In this document: positions 21,086 through 32,938 of the stretch, one piece after another
How the letters are laid out: the number at the start of each line of letters is the position of its first letter
Numbering within the stretch: position 1 is the first letter of the stretch
From: Pseudopithomyces maydicus
Taxonomy: Eukaryota > Ascomycota > Dothideomycetes > Pleosporales > Didymosphaeriaceae
Assembly: GCA_026873275.1 (NCBI GenBank)
Contig: JANTUC010000001.1
Location: forward strand, 2,108,001 to 2,172,000
Direction of reading: 5' to 3'
Length of the DNA stretch: 64,000 nt
Position numbers and translations under genes: made by a program
The notes under the pieces: generated by a model
What the model saw: the letters and a program-made list of their open reading frames with translations, nothing else
Told to the model about the DNA's origin: nothing
Databases searched by the model: none

Positions 21086-22949
21086 CGCTGGGTGTTGAAG
21101 GGGCAACGGGCGTGTGCTGCGCGCTGTGGGCGTGGGCGGTGGTTCTTGCCTTCTGCGCTGGAATGGCGCCATCATTCACACTAGATGGTACGATTCCTTA
21201 TCTTGAGGTCATCCATATGGTGCCATTTCGTGACTCACAGCTGGGACTTCGTTGTTGGGCGGGAAGCTGCGGGTTGCAGTGAGGCAGTCGCGATTTGCAG
21301 GCAGAGCTGAGGCACCGCACCCAACGTGCTCGAGCATGGGGCCGCCGCTCCCCCCAATACCGCCTCCGACAGATAACGTTCGCGCGGACCATGGTCAATC
21401 AGTGTGCACGGGACCTGGGGAGATTGGGATGGGTCACGGGACGTGTTCCGCTCCAGGGCTATTCATCGACTCCAGCGGCCATTGGGCTCAACCATGTGGC
21501 TTCGGAGTATTACCGGTGCGTCTTCTAGCTTCTTTGCTGTGTTCGTACGGATCGCGATCGCATGGTGCCTTTTGATATTGCTTGAAACCCAAATCTCGAC
21601 GTCTCACCGCTGTCAGGAGAGGATACAGGCTAACGGCCATGTACCCTTCAGGTATGCTCGACGTTAGGCTCGAAACGTCGAGAGCAGCATGGGGCGTAGA
21701 GCACTAGGGGAGGAAAGACTATCGAGGGGGGTCTTTTGTAGTTTTCTGGACTCTTCACTTCGAGATTCACTTCGTGGCTGGAAACACTGTTCTGTGTGGA
21801 TGCGCGTTCTGGCTCCCCATCTCCAACGAGAACCCTCGTCTAGACAATTTGTTGTTATGTTTTCACCTCGTTTTCAAGGTTTCGTCATCATTTCTAGGTA
21901 GACTTGTCAAGCCATCCATGTTCGCCAGTTCACATGTTATGGAGGCGTCAGCTTCTGGCTTACCAGATCACCCCCAAACCCAAAGAACTGGGGGCAAAGT
22001 GGTATTTACTCCATCGATTTCGCAGTCATTGAATTCAGCTAAGTCGATCCAGATGTCTGTCTTGCTCTGTGTGCCACAACTGGCAGGGTATGCCTTTTCG
22101 TGTCTTCACGTCCAACGTTCCAGTAACCAGGATTACGCGTCAGGGCTATCAACTCAACACTGACCTGGTGCGACCCGATTTTTTCCGAATGATGGCATTC
22201 TGGACTCCTGTAGAACTCATGGGATGGATATGTTCCAGATCTTTATGATTCTCACAGGCTTTTCGTTGACTGTGGACATTCTCAGTGTTCCTTTCAAACG
22301 GTTCAGTGGTGATGCAATACGGCTCGGCCGCACCACAATCATGGACGTTTTGCCGGAGATATTGGCTGAGCTCCGCAGTTTCCTGTGCAACCTTCATCTC
22401 CCAGTGTCTCGAATCCCATTGATTGCTCGAGTGCTTTTCGTCATGACGTTATGCCCTCAGCCCTCAGTAGCAGAAGGCAACCACCACGTCTTCTCCATAG
22501 GGGCTAACTGGCACATTTAAGGTAAGACGGCGTGCCTTTTCATCCCTTCTGATTGGGCCCTGGCCCCAAGTATGGATAACCTTTGGGCACACGCGGCTCG
22601 CACGTACGTCAGACCATCGCCTGAACAAAGCATGGCCTTCACGGCACATGGGGTCAGCCTCGTGGCTGTGGTCTTCGACCCGGGAACGGAATTGTTCGCG
22701 CCAGAGGCCATTGCACGAAACCTTGGAAATTCAACAATCATGATGATGTATGCTCGTATATAGGTGTACTTCGGCCCTATCCTCCTTGACCCTGATCCTT
22801 CCCGTTCGTTCGTGCGTTGCTCTGGCTTCGTATTCGGACATCTCTTCTTAGAGGCTTAGCATCTACGTGGGCATTCTGAATTAATTCATCGGGCACGTTC
22901 AAGTGATACAAAACGCTACGCTCTGCAAATCCCGTGTTTCAGCATCGGT

Positions 22950-22992
22950 GCTTTATACATACATACATACAAACATACACACATATACAGAA
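22950..22992. repeat. CATA microsatellite in the leader of the MFS gene
   Basis: Repeats of CATA and ACACATA end a few bases before the ATG at 22996, so they fall in the 5' untranslated leader of the MFS transporter. Confidence 0.7.
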
Positions 22993-22995
22993 AGC

Positions 22996-24794
22996 ATGGC
23001 CGGAGACCAAGCCGACCAAGGCGCCTCCAAAGTCGAACGAGGAACCCTAACCTGCTTCCCGGACATCATAACCCCACCGGCAAAATCCCCCTCAGACAAG
23101 TCGCCTCGGAGCGAACCCTAGGCGCAACCACCATCCGGACCTCGACCGAAAACGACTCCATCCGCCACGAGGGACTGGCCTCGGACGACGAGAAAATAGA
23201 CCTCCATTCCCCCGCAGAGCCAGATTCTGCTCCTCCAGCAGCGTCACCATCACCGCCGACCCAGTGCCCCACGTCACCCGCCACCTGAGCCGGCTCACGG
23301 GCACGTACTCGCACTTTTCCGACTCCTCGCAGAGCAACTCCAATGACGACGAGGAAAAGACGGACGCCCAAGGCGAGGATGGCGCCGAGGGGAGAGACTC
23401 CAACGTCGTCGAGTGGGACGGCTCGAATGACCCCGAGAACCCGCAGAACTGGAGTCGAGCCTACAAGTGGTTTCTGACCGTCACGCTGGGGATGGTGACC
23501 TTTGTCATTACGTTTGCGAGCAGTATCTTTAGCACGGCGACGAAGGCGACGGCGAAGGAGTTTGGGGTGTCGAACGAGGTTATGATTTTGGGGACGTCGT
23601 TGTTTGTGCTGGGGTTTGCGGTGGGGCCGATTATTTGGGGTCCCATGTCTGAGCTGTATGGGAGGAAGTATCCGCTCTTCATTGGGTTTTTCATATTCGC
23701 GCTTTTGCAGGTTCCCGTGGCGGTGGCGCAGAATGTGCAGACGATCATGGTGTGTCGTTTCTTCGGGGGGTGTTCGGCTCCGCTCCTCTCGGTACAGTTG
23801 GAGGCCAATTGACAGACCTTTGGGGCCCTCTCGACCGCGGTGTCGCGATGACGCTGTTCATCGGGGCGGTCTTCATGGGCCCTGTTGTGGGTCCTATTGT
23901 CGGTGGGTTCATCGTCCAGAGTCATCTCGGGTGGCGGTGGACCGAGTTCATCACTGCGATTATGGGTTTCGCATTCGGGACCTTCGGATTCTTCACAGTA
24001 CCCGAGACGTTCGCGCCGATCCTCCTATCTCGACGGGCGACCAAGATCCGCTTTGCTACCAAGAACTGGGCTGTTCGCGCCAAGTACGACGAGCAGCAGG
24101 TCGATCTCAAAAGCATCATGGAGAAGTACTTGCTTCGACCCTTCGCCATGTTGTTCAAAGAACCTATCCTGGACCTGATGACACTGTACATGTCGATAAT
24201 TTACGGAATCCTATATCTCCTCTTCGAAGCCTATCCGATCGCTTTCCAGGAACAGCGTGGCATGAACAGTGGTACTGGAGCTTTACCCTTCCTATCCATC
24301 AGCCTCGGAGTCGTCATAGGAGTCTGCATCATCATCTACACCACCAAAACCCGCTTTACCCGAAAATTCCAAGAGAATAACGGCATCGTCGTCCCCGAGG
24401 AGCGGCTCATCCCCATGATCATCGGCGGCTTCCTCTTCCCCGCCGGCATGTTCTGGTTCGCCTGGACATCCTCCCCGAGGTAACCTGGGCGCCGCAAGTC
24501 ATCTCCGGCGTCCTGATCGGAGCCGGCGTGCTCATGATTTTCCTGCAAGGACTGAACTACATCATAGACTGTTACGTGATGTATGCGAATTCTGCGCTCG
24601 CTGCCAACACCTTCCTGCGGAGTGGGTTCGGGGCTGGCTTTCCTTTGTTTGCGACGGCCATGTATCACAGGTTGGGGGTGAACTGGGCGGCGAGCTTGTT
24701 GGCGTTCATCACGGCGGCGCTGTTCCCGGTCCCGATTTTGTTTTTCTTTTACGGCCATAAGATTAGGAAGATGTCGAAGTACTCGCCGACGTAG
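22996..24794 (+). CDS. MFS multidrug-type transporter (DHA1-like), interrupted by four -1 frame changes
   Basis: Read as one stretch, the protein is an about 600-aa major facilitator with 12 helices and no introns. N-terminal cytosolic residues precede DGSNDPENPQNWSRAYKW, the family signature before helix 1. Helix 2-3 carries GPMSELYGRKYPL. Next come GVFGSAPLGTVGGQLTDLW, the long central loop, helix 7 with YMSIIYGILYLLFEAYPIAF, and a final NTFLRSGFGAGFPLFATAMY, typical of fungal Flr1/Tpo1-type drug and metabolite exporters. The frame moves by -1 between 23041 and 23091, at about 23209-23213 (C5), at 23765-23770 (G6) and at 24473-24476 (C4). The conserved protein continues across the last two breaks when a single G or C is added, and four added bases make the length divisible by three. 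As written the gene cannot make a full transporter; missing bases in the assembly are more likely than decay. Confidence 0.85.
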
Positions 24795-25020
24795 ATTTTA
24801 TTAGACAGGTAATGGGGGTTGGTTTGCAGCGTTTTAGCTTCACCTTCACCTTCTTCTTCTTCTCCTCTTTGTTTTTCGTCTTCGAAACCGTGGCAGGTCC
24901 ATGATATATATCTATATCACTTCAGCATTTAATACCATCGGATGTACAAATACCAATCTCAACTGTTTAGATTCTTACGACAATAAAACGAACGATTGAA
25001 ACTTCCATCTTGCTCTTTCA
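24795..25020. other. 3' flank of the MFS gene
   Basis: It contains a CT-rich stretch (CTTCACCTTCACCTTCTTCT around 24839-24858) and no coding frame of note. Confidence 0.4.
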
Positions 25021-25280
25021 GTCAATCTTTCAACTGCTATCGCGAGGAACCTGATAAAATCATCCCGATACCAGCTGATAGCAAAAAAGACGTAAAGAAT
25101 TCATTCATCTGAACGAGGCACCAGAATAATGGATAAAACGTGAAATTTGGTCTTTCAATCATCGTCGTGAGGACCTAGACAGGTTATGCTAACTCCAGCC
25201 ACGCAACGTATTCATCAACAAGGCGTATCAAACAATTGACCAAACATGCAATCACTCATCTGAAAAGAGGTACCAGATCA
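25021..25280 (-). repeat. Four imperfect copies of an about 30-bp motif, possible small RNA locus
   Basis: Copies lie at about 25021-25055, 25098-25128, 25151-25180 and 25248-25279. On the + strand they share CAATC..TC, then a GAGG(N)ACC(A/T)GA-like core, such as TGAAAAGAGGTACCAGATC and TGAACGAGGCACCAGAAT. On the minus strand each reads GGT(N)CCTC followed by a GATGA- or GATGATT-like element that resembles a loose C box. Spacing is 50-100 bases. No protein frame explains the conservation. Segments 25163-25171 and 25177-25186 match pieces of a conserved 25S/28S rRNA segment as I remember it, so the minus strand would be complementary to rRNA. A snoRNA cluster is possible but unproven. Confidence 0.4.
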
Positions 25281-27271
25281 AGAGGCAAGACATGCGAGAA
25301 CTCACTCACCTTCCGCCATCTCCAAACAATCCCATCAAGACTCAGCTCGTCACGGACCTTCGTCACCGCGCACATACGTCATTTTAATTACCCCCCCCCA
25401 TCCACCCATCCTCATTCGGCAACTTTCCACCGCCCATCGATCCCAGCGGACATTTGCCCACGCTTCCGATACAGCTCATGTAACACACCCGCTTAGCCAC
25501 ATACTGAAACCCCCATCACTCGCAGCGCATGCATGCACACATTTCCCCGCGACCAGCCTACCTAGCCAACGCCCTCCTCCTCTAGGTACATATGTACGTA
25601 CAGTACATCCCACATCCTGACTCGCAGCCAGAAGGAAGAAAAAAATGTCCTATTCGAGGACTTTGGTAGGGTGTTGATCGCAGTGGGATGTCTCTGCCAG
25701 CCAATCAGCGCGAGCGGAGCTAGGTCAAACTGCTGTGATTGACAGGAGGTGAGAGCCGTGTATTACGGCGGGCGGAAAGGCGCATGGGTGGCGCATCGTA
25801 GCTTGCTGGATTGGGTAGGTGACGAGAGGTGTGGATTGCGGCGCGTAAATTTCAGCCGGCGCTGGGGAGGATTGGGATGGTTGGGGATTTTGGGGTTGGA
25901 AGATGGGAGGGGGCGGGGTTTGGGGGTGGGTTTGTGTAAGAGGGGTTGATGTTTTATTGTGTTTGTTATTTGTAGACCTTTCTTGGAGTGGACTTGGTAT
26001 GGTTTTTATTTGTGTTCTGTGGCATTGGGATCTCTGGTGAAGGACTCAGGGCGGAGAATAAGCATGCTTGGGATCCACCTATCATCTTGCCTGTGTTAAT
26101 GTAGATCGCTCAGTCCTCATAAAGAATGGAATTGTGTAGTGTAATTCGTTTCTGTTTGAAGCTATAGTCAATTCACATAAATATTATCGATATATCTAGT
26201 AAATTACTGCCATGTAGCTGAACATCAGACATTTGGAGGTTCTTCCTCCATTCTTTTCCTGCATTTGGTGCCTAGAGAGCTCTGTCATGATAGCACGAAT
26301 CCTTTCGGACGGAATTGAGATAATCTGACAACGTTAGACCTTTCTACTATTTTGATAGCGAGTTCGAAACTAGCATTCCATCCCGCATCAGCAATCAATC
26401 GTCCTTCTAATACTGCTATTTTACTACCAGAGCGCTGTACTACTTCAGTTCAACTACTATCGGATACTATGTATGATCTTAGATCTGCTGAGTCTCTAGA
26501 AACGCTTTTGTTATCTAAGATAGTTACATCGGTCTGTAGTCCGGCTGTAGTCCGGCATTGGAAGATGGAGCACTATCTTCAGATTTCAGAAGTCAATACC
26601 AAAGATCTTGTGGAGGACTCTAGATGCTTGAAGTCCATCGTTAAAGGTTGATTTGCAAACCTTTGTACTTTTTCCACGTTGCCAAAATTTTCAGTTCATG
26701 CACAAGATCTCGTGCAACATGCAATGTCTTCATATGACAACGTAGTTGTGCGTTACGTACATGTTAGGCGGAGTTAGTAAGGTTTTCGAAAGACAAAACA
26801 AACATTTTTCAATTTCTGGGTGAAGATAGCGAACCTTCTTGTTTTAAAAAAAGTCTTCCAGGTGTACTACCAAAATGGTAGAAAATAAGTTCAGTTCTCC
26901 TTTAATGAGATTTACCCCAATGTGAACTGCACCTCGACGCACCTTTTCATTGCAAGGGCTATTATACTAAACTGTACGACATGCTGAACTAAAATCGAAC
27001 AAGGATACAGACCACGAACAACTGTATGAGCTTTTCAGTGCTGAAGCTTCATGGGTCCGAAAACAAGAAGCTGGAGCATTCCGTTTGTCCTCGTTGACGA
27101 TTCAATCAGTACAGACAGACGGTGGACGACACATCTGGGGCAAAGAGGGATATTGAAAACGCTACCAGTCACACATGTACCTGAAGAGCTATGAGCCGAA
27201 TTCATCATATGGTTATCATCTACTGTAACGTGTGAAGCAATCAAGGAAATTAATTCGAGTTGGACATGCAG
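25281..27271. other. Gene-poor region of 2 kb, mostly AT-rich
   Basis: It includes a C9 run near 25390, palindromic TAGGTACATATGTACGTACA near 25585, and an AT-rich block from about 26040. A 99-codon frame at 26352-26651 (+) has a protein-like composition but no Met at its start and no recognised family; it may be a remnant of an old element. No gene is annotated. Confidence 0.4.
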
Positions 27272-27789
27272 CTAAAATAACCTCCATTTGTCCTGCGCGC
27301 CCCAGTGGCGCATCCCCGTCGGTCGTCGCAGCTCCAACTCCTTCCCTTCATACGCAAAATTCTTGTCGTCATCGCCCTTCTTGAGGAACGTGAAGACCCT
27401 GTCGAAGGTAGAAGATGCAGCAGGCGTAGGGCGAGGCAGCATCTGCGGCGCCTCGAGCGATCCTGGCGCAATATCGCCGGAGAAATCGTGCTCGTGCTTA
27501 TCCTCGGAACAGTCGTGGAAGAGTGCATGGAGGTTGGTGCTCAACCGAGTAATGATCGGCACTGCTTCTTCGGCAGATGTCGTGGGTGTGGTGAGTTTTT
27601 CCGCAATCTCATGCTATAGACATATTAGTGTGACGTAGTTGATAATGCAGACACCTCGCATACCTCTCGGAGACCTTGGAGTCGGAATTGTTCAGCACGG
27701 CGCTGGAGGCCAGGTGCTGAGGGTGTGATGGGTACAGCGCAGACAGAGATGGCGAAGGCCATGAAGGCCAATGGAGCGAAGAAGCGCAT
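27272..27789 (-). CDS. Small secreted protein of unknown function, two exons
   Basis: Exons on the minus strand are 27789-27664 and 27613-27272 around a 50-nt intron (GTATGC..TATAG), giving 155 aa. The N-terminus MRFFAPLAFMAFAISVCA is a classical signal peptide with likely cleavage after CAVP or nearby. The mature chain is about 135 residues, hydrophilic, with a single Cys (HDCSED), so it is not a cysteine-rich effector. The C-terminus FAYEGKELELRRPTGMRHW is Arg/Lys-rich. A dibasic LQRR site shortly after the signal peptide could be a propeptide cleavage site. The start was chosen at the Met that begins the signal peptide; an upstream in-frame Met at 27855 would bury it. Homologues and role are unknown to me; the protein is probably extracellular or in the cell wall. 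Confidence 0.75.
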
Positions 27790-28920
27790 GGTGCTGTGTT
27801 TCGTGGAAAGATTTTGTGAAGGTAGTGCGATACGGTGAATGGTGATGTTCTTCAAGAACGTTGACAGTCAATGGCTTTCGTCAAGAAAGATAAGAGAAAG
27901 AGAATTGTAGAAGATGAGAAAGAAAGCGCACAGCGAGAGGACACAATACCCGCCTTGCAGGACCGCGTATATGAAGAACAAGGAGTGTGAGTACGGAAGC
28001 ACAGGCTCGCCTGAACGGTCTCTATCTAAGAGGCAACTCCTCTTATATTTCGAACGGCTGTCAGGTCCATACTCCCTTGTTCCATACCTAAATAGGAAAG
28101 CCAGTACGCGGACAGGGCAGGATCTGCGGTAAGGAAGAATATCGGCGCGAAAGATCAGGCGTGTGCCAGGATGACAGTGGTAGAACTAAACGACGCACTT
28201 TGCCTGAAGCATAGGCAAGTGCAGAATTCCATGACGGCTCGCATAAGGAGCGGCTGTCACAGAATGCTTGGTACGCGACTGGCGAACGTTCGGAGCGGTG
28301 GCATGCAAGGGCGAAGCCGGAGAATAGGCCAGATGTCCCTCGTGGTTTCAACACCAATTCTGGCCCGACTCGATCATTCGCTGAAAAGAGACATGACTGC
28401 AACTTGCAATTAGGGTAATATTATCCTGCTGATGGCCTCTGTTCATGCATTATTCTTGATTGATCCAAGACTCGGCTGCGCATTGGCATGTCCTGTCGAT
28501 CTGCGCTTGATCGTAGCCAACGACCGATATTTCATAGATTGACTTGTTTCAATGTAGTTGAAACGTAGCGGCGGGATTTCGTCAGCTCGAACGGCAGGAT
28601 GACAGGGGTACATGGCGGAGGCGGAGAAATCAAATCACAAACCGCGGAACGTTTCAAACGCCAAGGAACAGTAGGCCCGAGGCCCAGCCTCCCACCAACC
28701 TCACCTTGTCGTCATCATTCAGAACGCTCTCACGGCGTCTTCGCAGCGCGTCTTTCGAGTGAAGGTATTCTGTTGTGATTGCCGGGTGGTCGCAAAACTA
28801 TGAGTTTTCGATTCTTGCGCATCCGTTTTCGACTGCGAAGACCTCGCAGTCGCTTCCTTGACACACCCTAGCTCTAATAACTGGACAACTATTGGTCACT
28901 CACGTTACCACCAATACATT
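27790..28920. other. Intergenic region of 1.1 kb between divergent genes
   Basis: It holds the promoters of the secreted-protein gene (minus) and the DNA polymerase gene (plus). Short frames on both strands show nothing recognisable. Confidence 0.4.
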
Positions 28921-31100
28921 ATGGAAAACAATGCCCTTGCAACTGGGTCGTTCTATTCAGATCACACAGAAAATATCACCGTGCCAGGTCTCGATCTTAG
29001 TAGTGTCCCACTGATCGGTGTTCTGGGTGCTCATTTCAAGGACGACGAAGAGGATAGCGTCAAGGCAACCTTGCGTCGTCACGGTGCGCAGGTGACTACC
29101 GATGTTTCAAAAGTCAAAGTCTTTATCGGGAAAGTAGGCACGCGGAAAAGAGCAGAGTTCGAGCTGAGGTCGCGGAAGTTGGAAGTCGAAGAAGTGGTTG
29201 AGCTGAAGAGGACAGCAAGTCCGACAGAAAACCTAAGCAAGAGATCAGCAAGCCCTTTCGACAACGATCGCACACCACAGAAAAGATCAAAGGCTACAGG
29301 AAGTGCGAATCAGCCTATCACAATCCATGATGAGGGTTCCACCACCGAAGATGAAGTCGTAGAAGGATCTGAGACTGAAGACAAAGGTTCAGAAAGAGCC
29401 CCTGAAGAAATTCAAGAGACTCCAATGACTTCACCGATTGTACCTAATCATATGCCTACTGCGCCCCAAATACTATTCGAGAACAGCTCGGAAGAGGACC
29501 TCATTTGGGTTGTCAAGGTGGACTGGCTCAATCAGTGTCTCTCTGCCGGCCATCTAGTTTCACTAGGGGAAAACCTGATCTTGAAATGCAAAGTCAAACG
29601 ACGTCCTCCAGCTTCACTACCACTAGACTACCGTTCCACGAAAGCGATCGTCACATCTTCATCCAAGTCAGCGTCTCAAACCAAACTAGCAACCCGCCCA
29701 GAATCCTCCGCACACATCCTGAGGCGTGCCCAAGCAGACATCAAACCCACCTCCTCCAAACCCAAACCCCACCCCTATTCCTCCCAACGCTCCGACGGCC
29801 ACGGATCCCGCCGTTTCGAAGGCCGCTCCTTCGCATCCAGCACCACAAAGCCCCCCATACCCCACCAAACAGCGCACCTCCTCCAACAAACCACCAGCGA
29901 ATATGAAGGCGAAGACTCCGACATCCCACCACCACCGGAGTGGGTAACGCAAGGCGTTAAGTACGCCTGCCAGCGCTTCACCCCACCCGATCCCCCAAAC
30001 GAAGCCTTCATCTTGCAGCTCAAGAAAATCCGCACAGCACGCACCCTCATCGATGACGAAATCGGCGTCCGCGCCTACTCCTCCATCATCGCTTCCATCG
30101 CGGCGTATCCCCACAAACTCTCGCACCCCCGCGAAGTCGCCAGGCTGCCATGCTGCGACGAGAAGACCGCGGCGCTGTTCGCGGAGTGGAAGAACACGGG
30201 ACGCATCCAGGCAGTCCTGGACTTCGAAGACGACGAAGCCATGACGGTGCTGCGCTCGTTCTACGACATCTGGGGCGTGGGCGCGAAGACGGCGCGCGTA
30301 TTTTACTACGGGAGGGGTGGCGGGATCTCGACGACATCGTGGAGTACGGCTGGAACGAGCTCGATCGCACGCAGCAGATCGGGCTAAAATACTACGACGA
30401 GTTCCTCCAGGGGATTCCCCGCGCGGAAGTCGAGTCCATCGCCCGTGTCATCCGCGAGCATGCGGTGCGCCTCCGCGACGAGCGCATTAGCACGACCCTC
30501 GTGGGTGGATATCGCCGCGGGAAAGCGGAGAGCGGTGACGTTGATGTCGTGGTATCGCATCCGGATCTAGCCGCCACGGCGGGACTCGTGAGGGAGATTG
30601 TGGACAGCTTGGAGGCGGAGGAGTGGATAACGCATACGCTTACGCTGTCGCTGAATAATACTTCGAGGGGGCAGACGACGCTGCCGTTTCGGACGACGAA
30701 GGCTTCGGGCGCGGGGTTCGATACGCTGGATAAGGCGTTGGTGGTTTGGCAGGATCCCGAGTGGGCGTCTCGCGAGGCTGATCTGGGTGTGGACCCGAAG
30801 GCGAAGAATCCGAATGTGCATCGGAGGGTTGATATCATTATTGCGCCGTGGCGGACGGTTGGGTGCGCCGTTATGGGGTGGAGTGGTGGGACGACTTTCC
30901 AACGGGATCTACGGCGGTACGCAAAGTATGTGAAAGGGTGGAAGTTCGATAGCAGTGGGATACGGAGTCGGGAGAATGGAGAAGTCATGGAGCTGGAGGG
31001 ACCTGATGGGGTGGATGGGACGGCTGAGGATGCGGAAAAGGCGGTTTTCGAAGGGCTGGGCTTGGAGTATATACCGCCTGGGATGCGGTGTACGAATTAG
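28921..31100 (+). CDS. Family X DNA polymerase (Pol4 / Pol lambda-like) with N-terminal BRCT; one -1 frame change
   Basis: The about 726-aa intronless frame begins with a BRCT-like segment (LIGVLGAHFKDDEED, and later VVKVDWLNQCLSAG), split by an acidic, low-complexity insert. After a Ser/Pro-rich linker come the 8-kDa domain (IASIAAYPHKLSHPREVARL), the HhH/fingers region (FYDIWGVGAKTARVFYY, RDLDDIVEYGWNELDRTQQ), the Pol X signature GGYRRGKAESGDVDVVV with two catalytic Asp, the third catalytic Asp in HRRVDIIIAPW, and the ribose-sensing GWSGGTTFQRDLRRYA. It should fill short gaps in end joining and base-excision repair in the nucleus. The frame shifts by -1 at a G4 run (30314-30317), exactly where YYGRG joins WRDLDDI; one added G restores both conserved blocks. 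The start is the Met before the BRCT domain. Confidence 0.92.
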
Positions 31101-31573
31101 CGAGTTCTTGTAGCCATGGAACTCTTACATTGTTGGCGGCTTGCATTGACAGTGTAGAGAAAATGTATCAGATATTTTCGATCTCTCGTACTGACGAAAT
31201 GGAGTACAGAGCAACGACCACTGTCGATTAGTACCCCATACCTGTCATTCAACACAAACGTCACAGCTCGGATTCATCGCCATAAGTAAATACTGTCGTT
31301 ATCATTAATCTATATCAAGGATCAAATGTGTGCTTGGATGCGCTATCCGTGACACATATCTCGCTTTCTCCGGTCACGTTCCGACCAACACTTTTCCTCC
31401 GCGTCGGCATCCTCTCCAGCAAATTCGACGGCAAATTGTTCAGCAAAGAAGACACAGCCGATTAAAGGGTGAATCGGGCCCTCGGGTCAGACTTCTTCCC
31501 TGAATTGTCACGTATGTACTTCACTATACCCGAAATTAGCTTACTGCAGGAGCGAAGGCGCATTGGGTTCAGT
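31101..31573. other. Convergent intergenic region, no feature seen
   Basis: It holds the 3' ends of the polymerase gene and of CSN6, which face each other. No coding frame or repeat is apparent. Confidence 0.5.
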
Positions 31574-32938
31574 TCAGCTCCAAGGTGAGTTGTTTCCAAA
31601 GGGCCGCGACGCTCCTCCCATGATGGTGTCAAAATACTGGCTACCACCAGCTCCATAACCTTCGCCCATCAAAGAGCCGACACCCACGCCGCCCATACCC
31701 CTTCTAGTCTGACTCTTACCGGTCTCGACGATTTGGCTCTTCTTGCCTAGGTCTTTGGCTGCAGACACCGAGTTCGTAATGGCCGAAAGCAATTGGACAA
31801 GTTGCACATCTGAGGCTTCCTGTTGAGACTCGAGTGTGAATGCCTCGGCGTCGGGAGGTGCAAGAATGTTGATGCGGGCAAGCATGGCGGAGACGCTGCG
31901 GAGGATCGAGTGGTTGAGCGGGAGAGGGTGGTCGCTGTCTGGATCCGGGTTCATTGGGAGAGACGGATCAGAGAGATACGAGGGCGGAAGCGAGGCAAGA
32001 TATGTGCGGAGGAGCGCGATACGGCGGCTCAGCATGCGGATCGCGTTGATCTTGGCGTTGAGTGTTGATAGTAGCTCCTCGTCTTCAGCTGTCAGCACTG
32101 CAGATTCGTCAATAGTTTCCTCCTTCTCTTTTGATTTCCCCTTGTTCTTGTTGTCCTTGTCATCTGCGCCCTTCGACGATGAACCTGTCGCAGCGGCTGA
32201 GGAGCCTTCGACAGCCGTGGCGTTGCCACCTCCGCTGGCCACGAAATCTACAGCAATCATCTCAGCTTCACCTGTTTCGACTGTGTACACAAGTTCACGG
32301 AACTTCAGCGCCTTGTTCTGCACCGCTCCATCGATGTCCATGGCTTTGTCGTTGGGAGCGCCAGGCGCATTCTCATACACGGACTCGTACAGCGTGAGCG
32401 GTAATTTGCCGGCGGCCGTGGCCTCTGAGTCGGCATCGGAGGGGTGGAACAGACATAGAATGGGTGACTCGGTAAGCTCGGATAGGCGATTGTGAATAGG
32501 GAGTATCTCCGGCGTTGGACCGGTCGGCGGCGCGAGGGTGAACCAGGCAACAAGGTCGAGCTGTGGTTGCTTGTGTACCTCACGATCTATCTAGTCAGCA
32601 CTGCGTATCCATATTGCCATTGAAATATACGTCTCAGAGAGACACATAAAAGGGTACTCACAGTCGTCCAGCCGCTTCATGAACCATTCGTCATCGAGCA
32701 CAACCTCACCCTGCTCATTCGACACCAGCTTGGCCTGAAAAGCAACCTCCATGGTGACCTCGTGGCCATTCTGCTGACCGATAATCGCTCCGACCACAGG
32801 ACCCTCTTGCTGCCGAAGTGTGTGTCGAGTAATGCAGTCGGTGATGGTGAGCAGTACTAGCGGATGCAGCTGCACCGTCGGGCTTGTGTCTGAGGCGCGC
32901 GTGCTGGACACGAGTGGATTCTGTGAGTCTGCCGCCAT
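31574..32938 (-). CDS. csn6: COP9 signalosome complex subunit 6, two exons
   Basis: Exons on the minus strand are 32938-32662 and 32586-31574 with a 75-nt intron; the protein is 429 aa. The MPN domain starts at VQLHPLVLLTITDCITRH, continues with GPVVGAIIGQQNGHEVTMEVAF and RLDDYREVHKQPQLDLVAWF (junction across the intron), and lacks the JAMM metal ligands, as expected for CSN6. A Ser/Lys/Glu-rich insert (around KGKSKEKEETIDES) interrupts the chain before the C-terminal helical part that packs in the CSN helical bundle (LNAKINAIRMLSRRIALLRTYL). A Gly-rich tail ends the protein. It is a structural partner of the CSN5 deneddylase in the nucleus and cytosol and acts on cullin-RING ligases. Similarity to Rpn8 was considered, but the extended insert and tail favour CSN6. 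Confidence 0.88.

Larger units (their letters stand above)
19014..22995. other. Gene-poor region of 4 kb
   Basis: GC is moderate and long frames occur on both strands (for example 19085-19828 + and 20192-20971 +). None has recognisable motifs, and the composition (Pro/Arg/Ser-rich, no domain-like hydrophobic pattern) looks like chance translation. A frame at 22224-22520 (+) has a more protein-like N-terminus but no recognised family. I annotate no gene here. Confidence 0.4.

Noticed and set aside
22996..24794. MFS gene as a true pseudogene
   Set aside because: All four breaks are -1 changes at mononucleotide runs or C-rich sequence, with intact conserved protein on both sides and no stop mutations elsewhere; the same type of break affects five other genes, so decay is less likely than missing bases.
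26352..26651. 99-codon frame resembling a transposon remnant
   Set aside because: No transposase, integrase or reverse-transcriptase motif could be recognised, so a mobile-element call is not supported.
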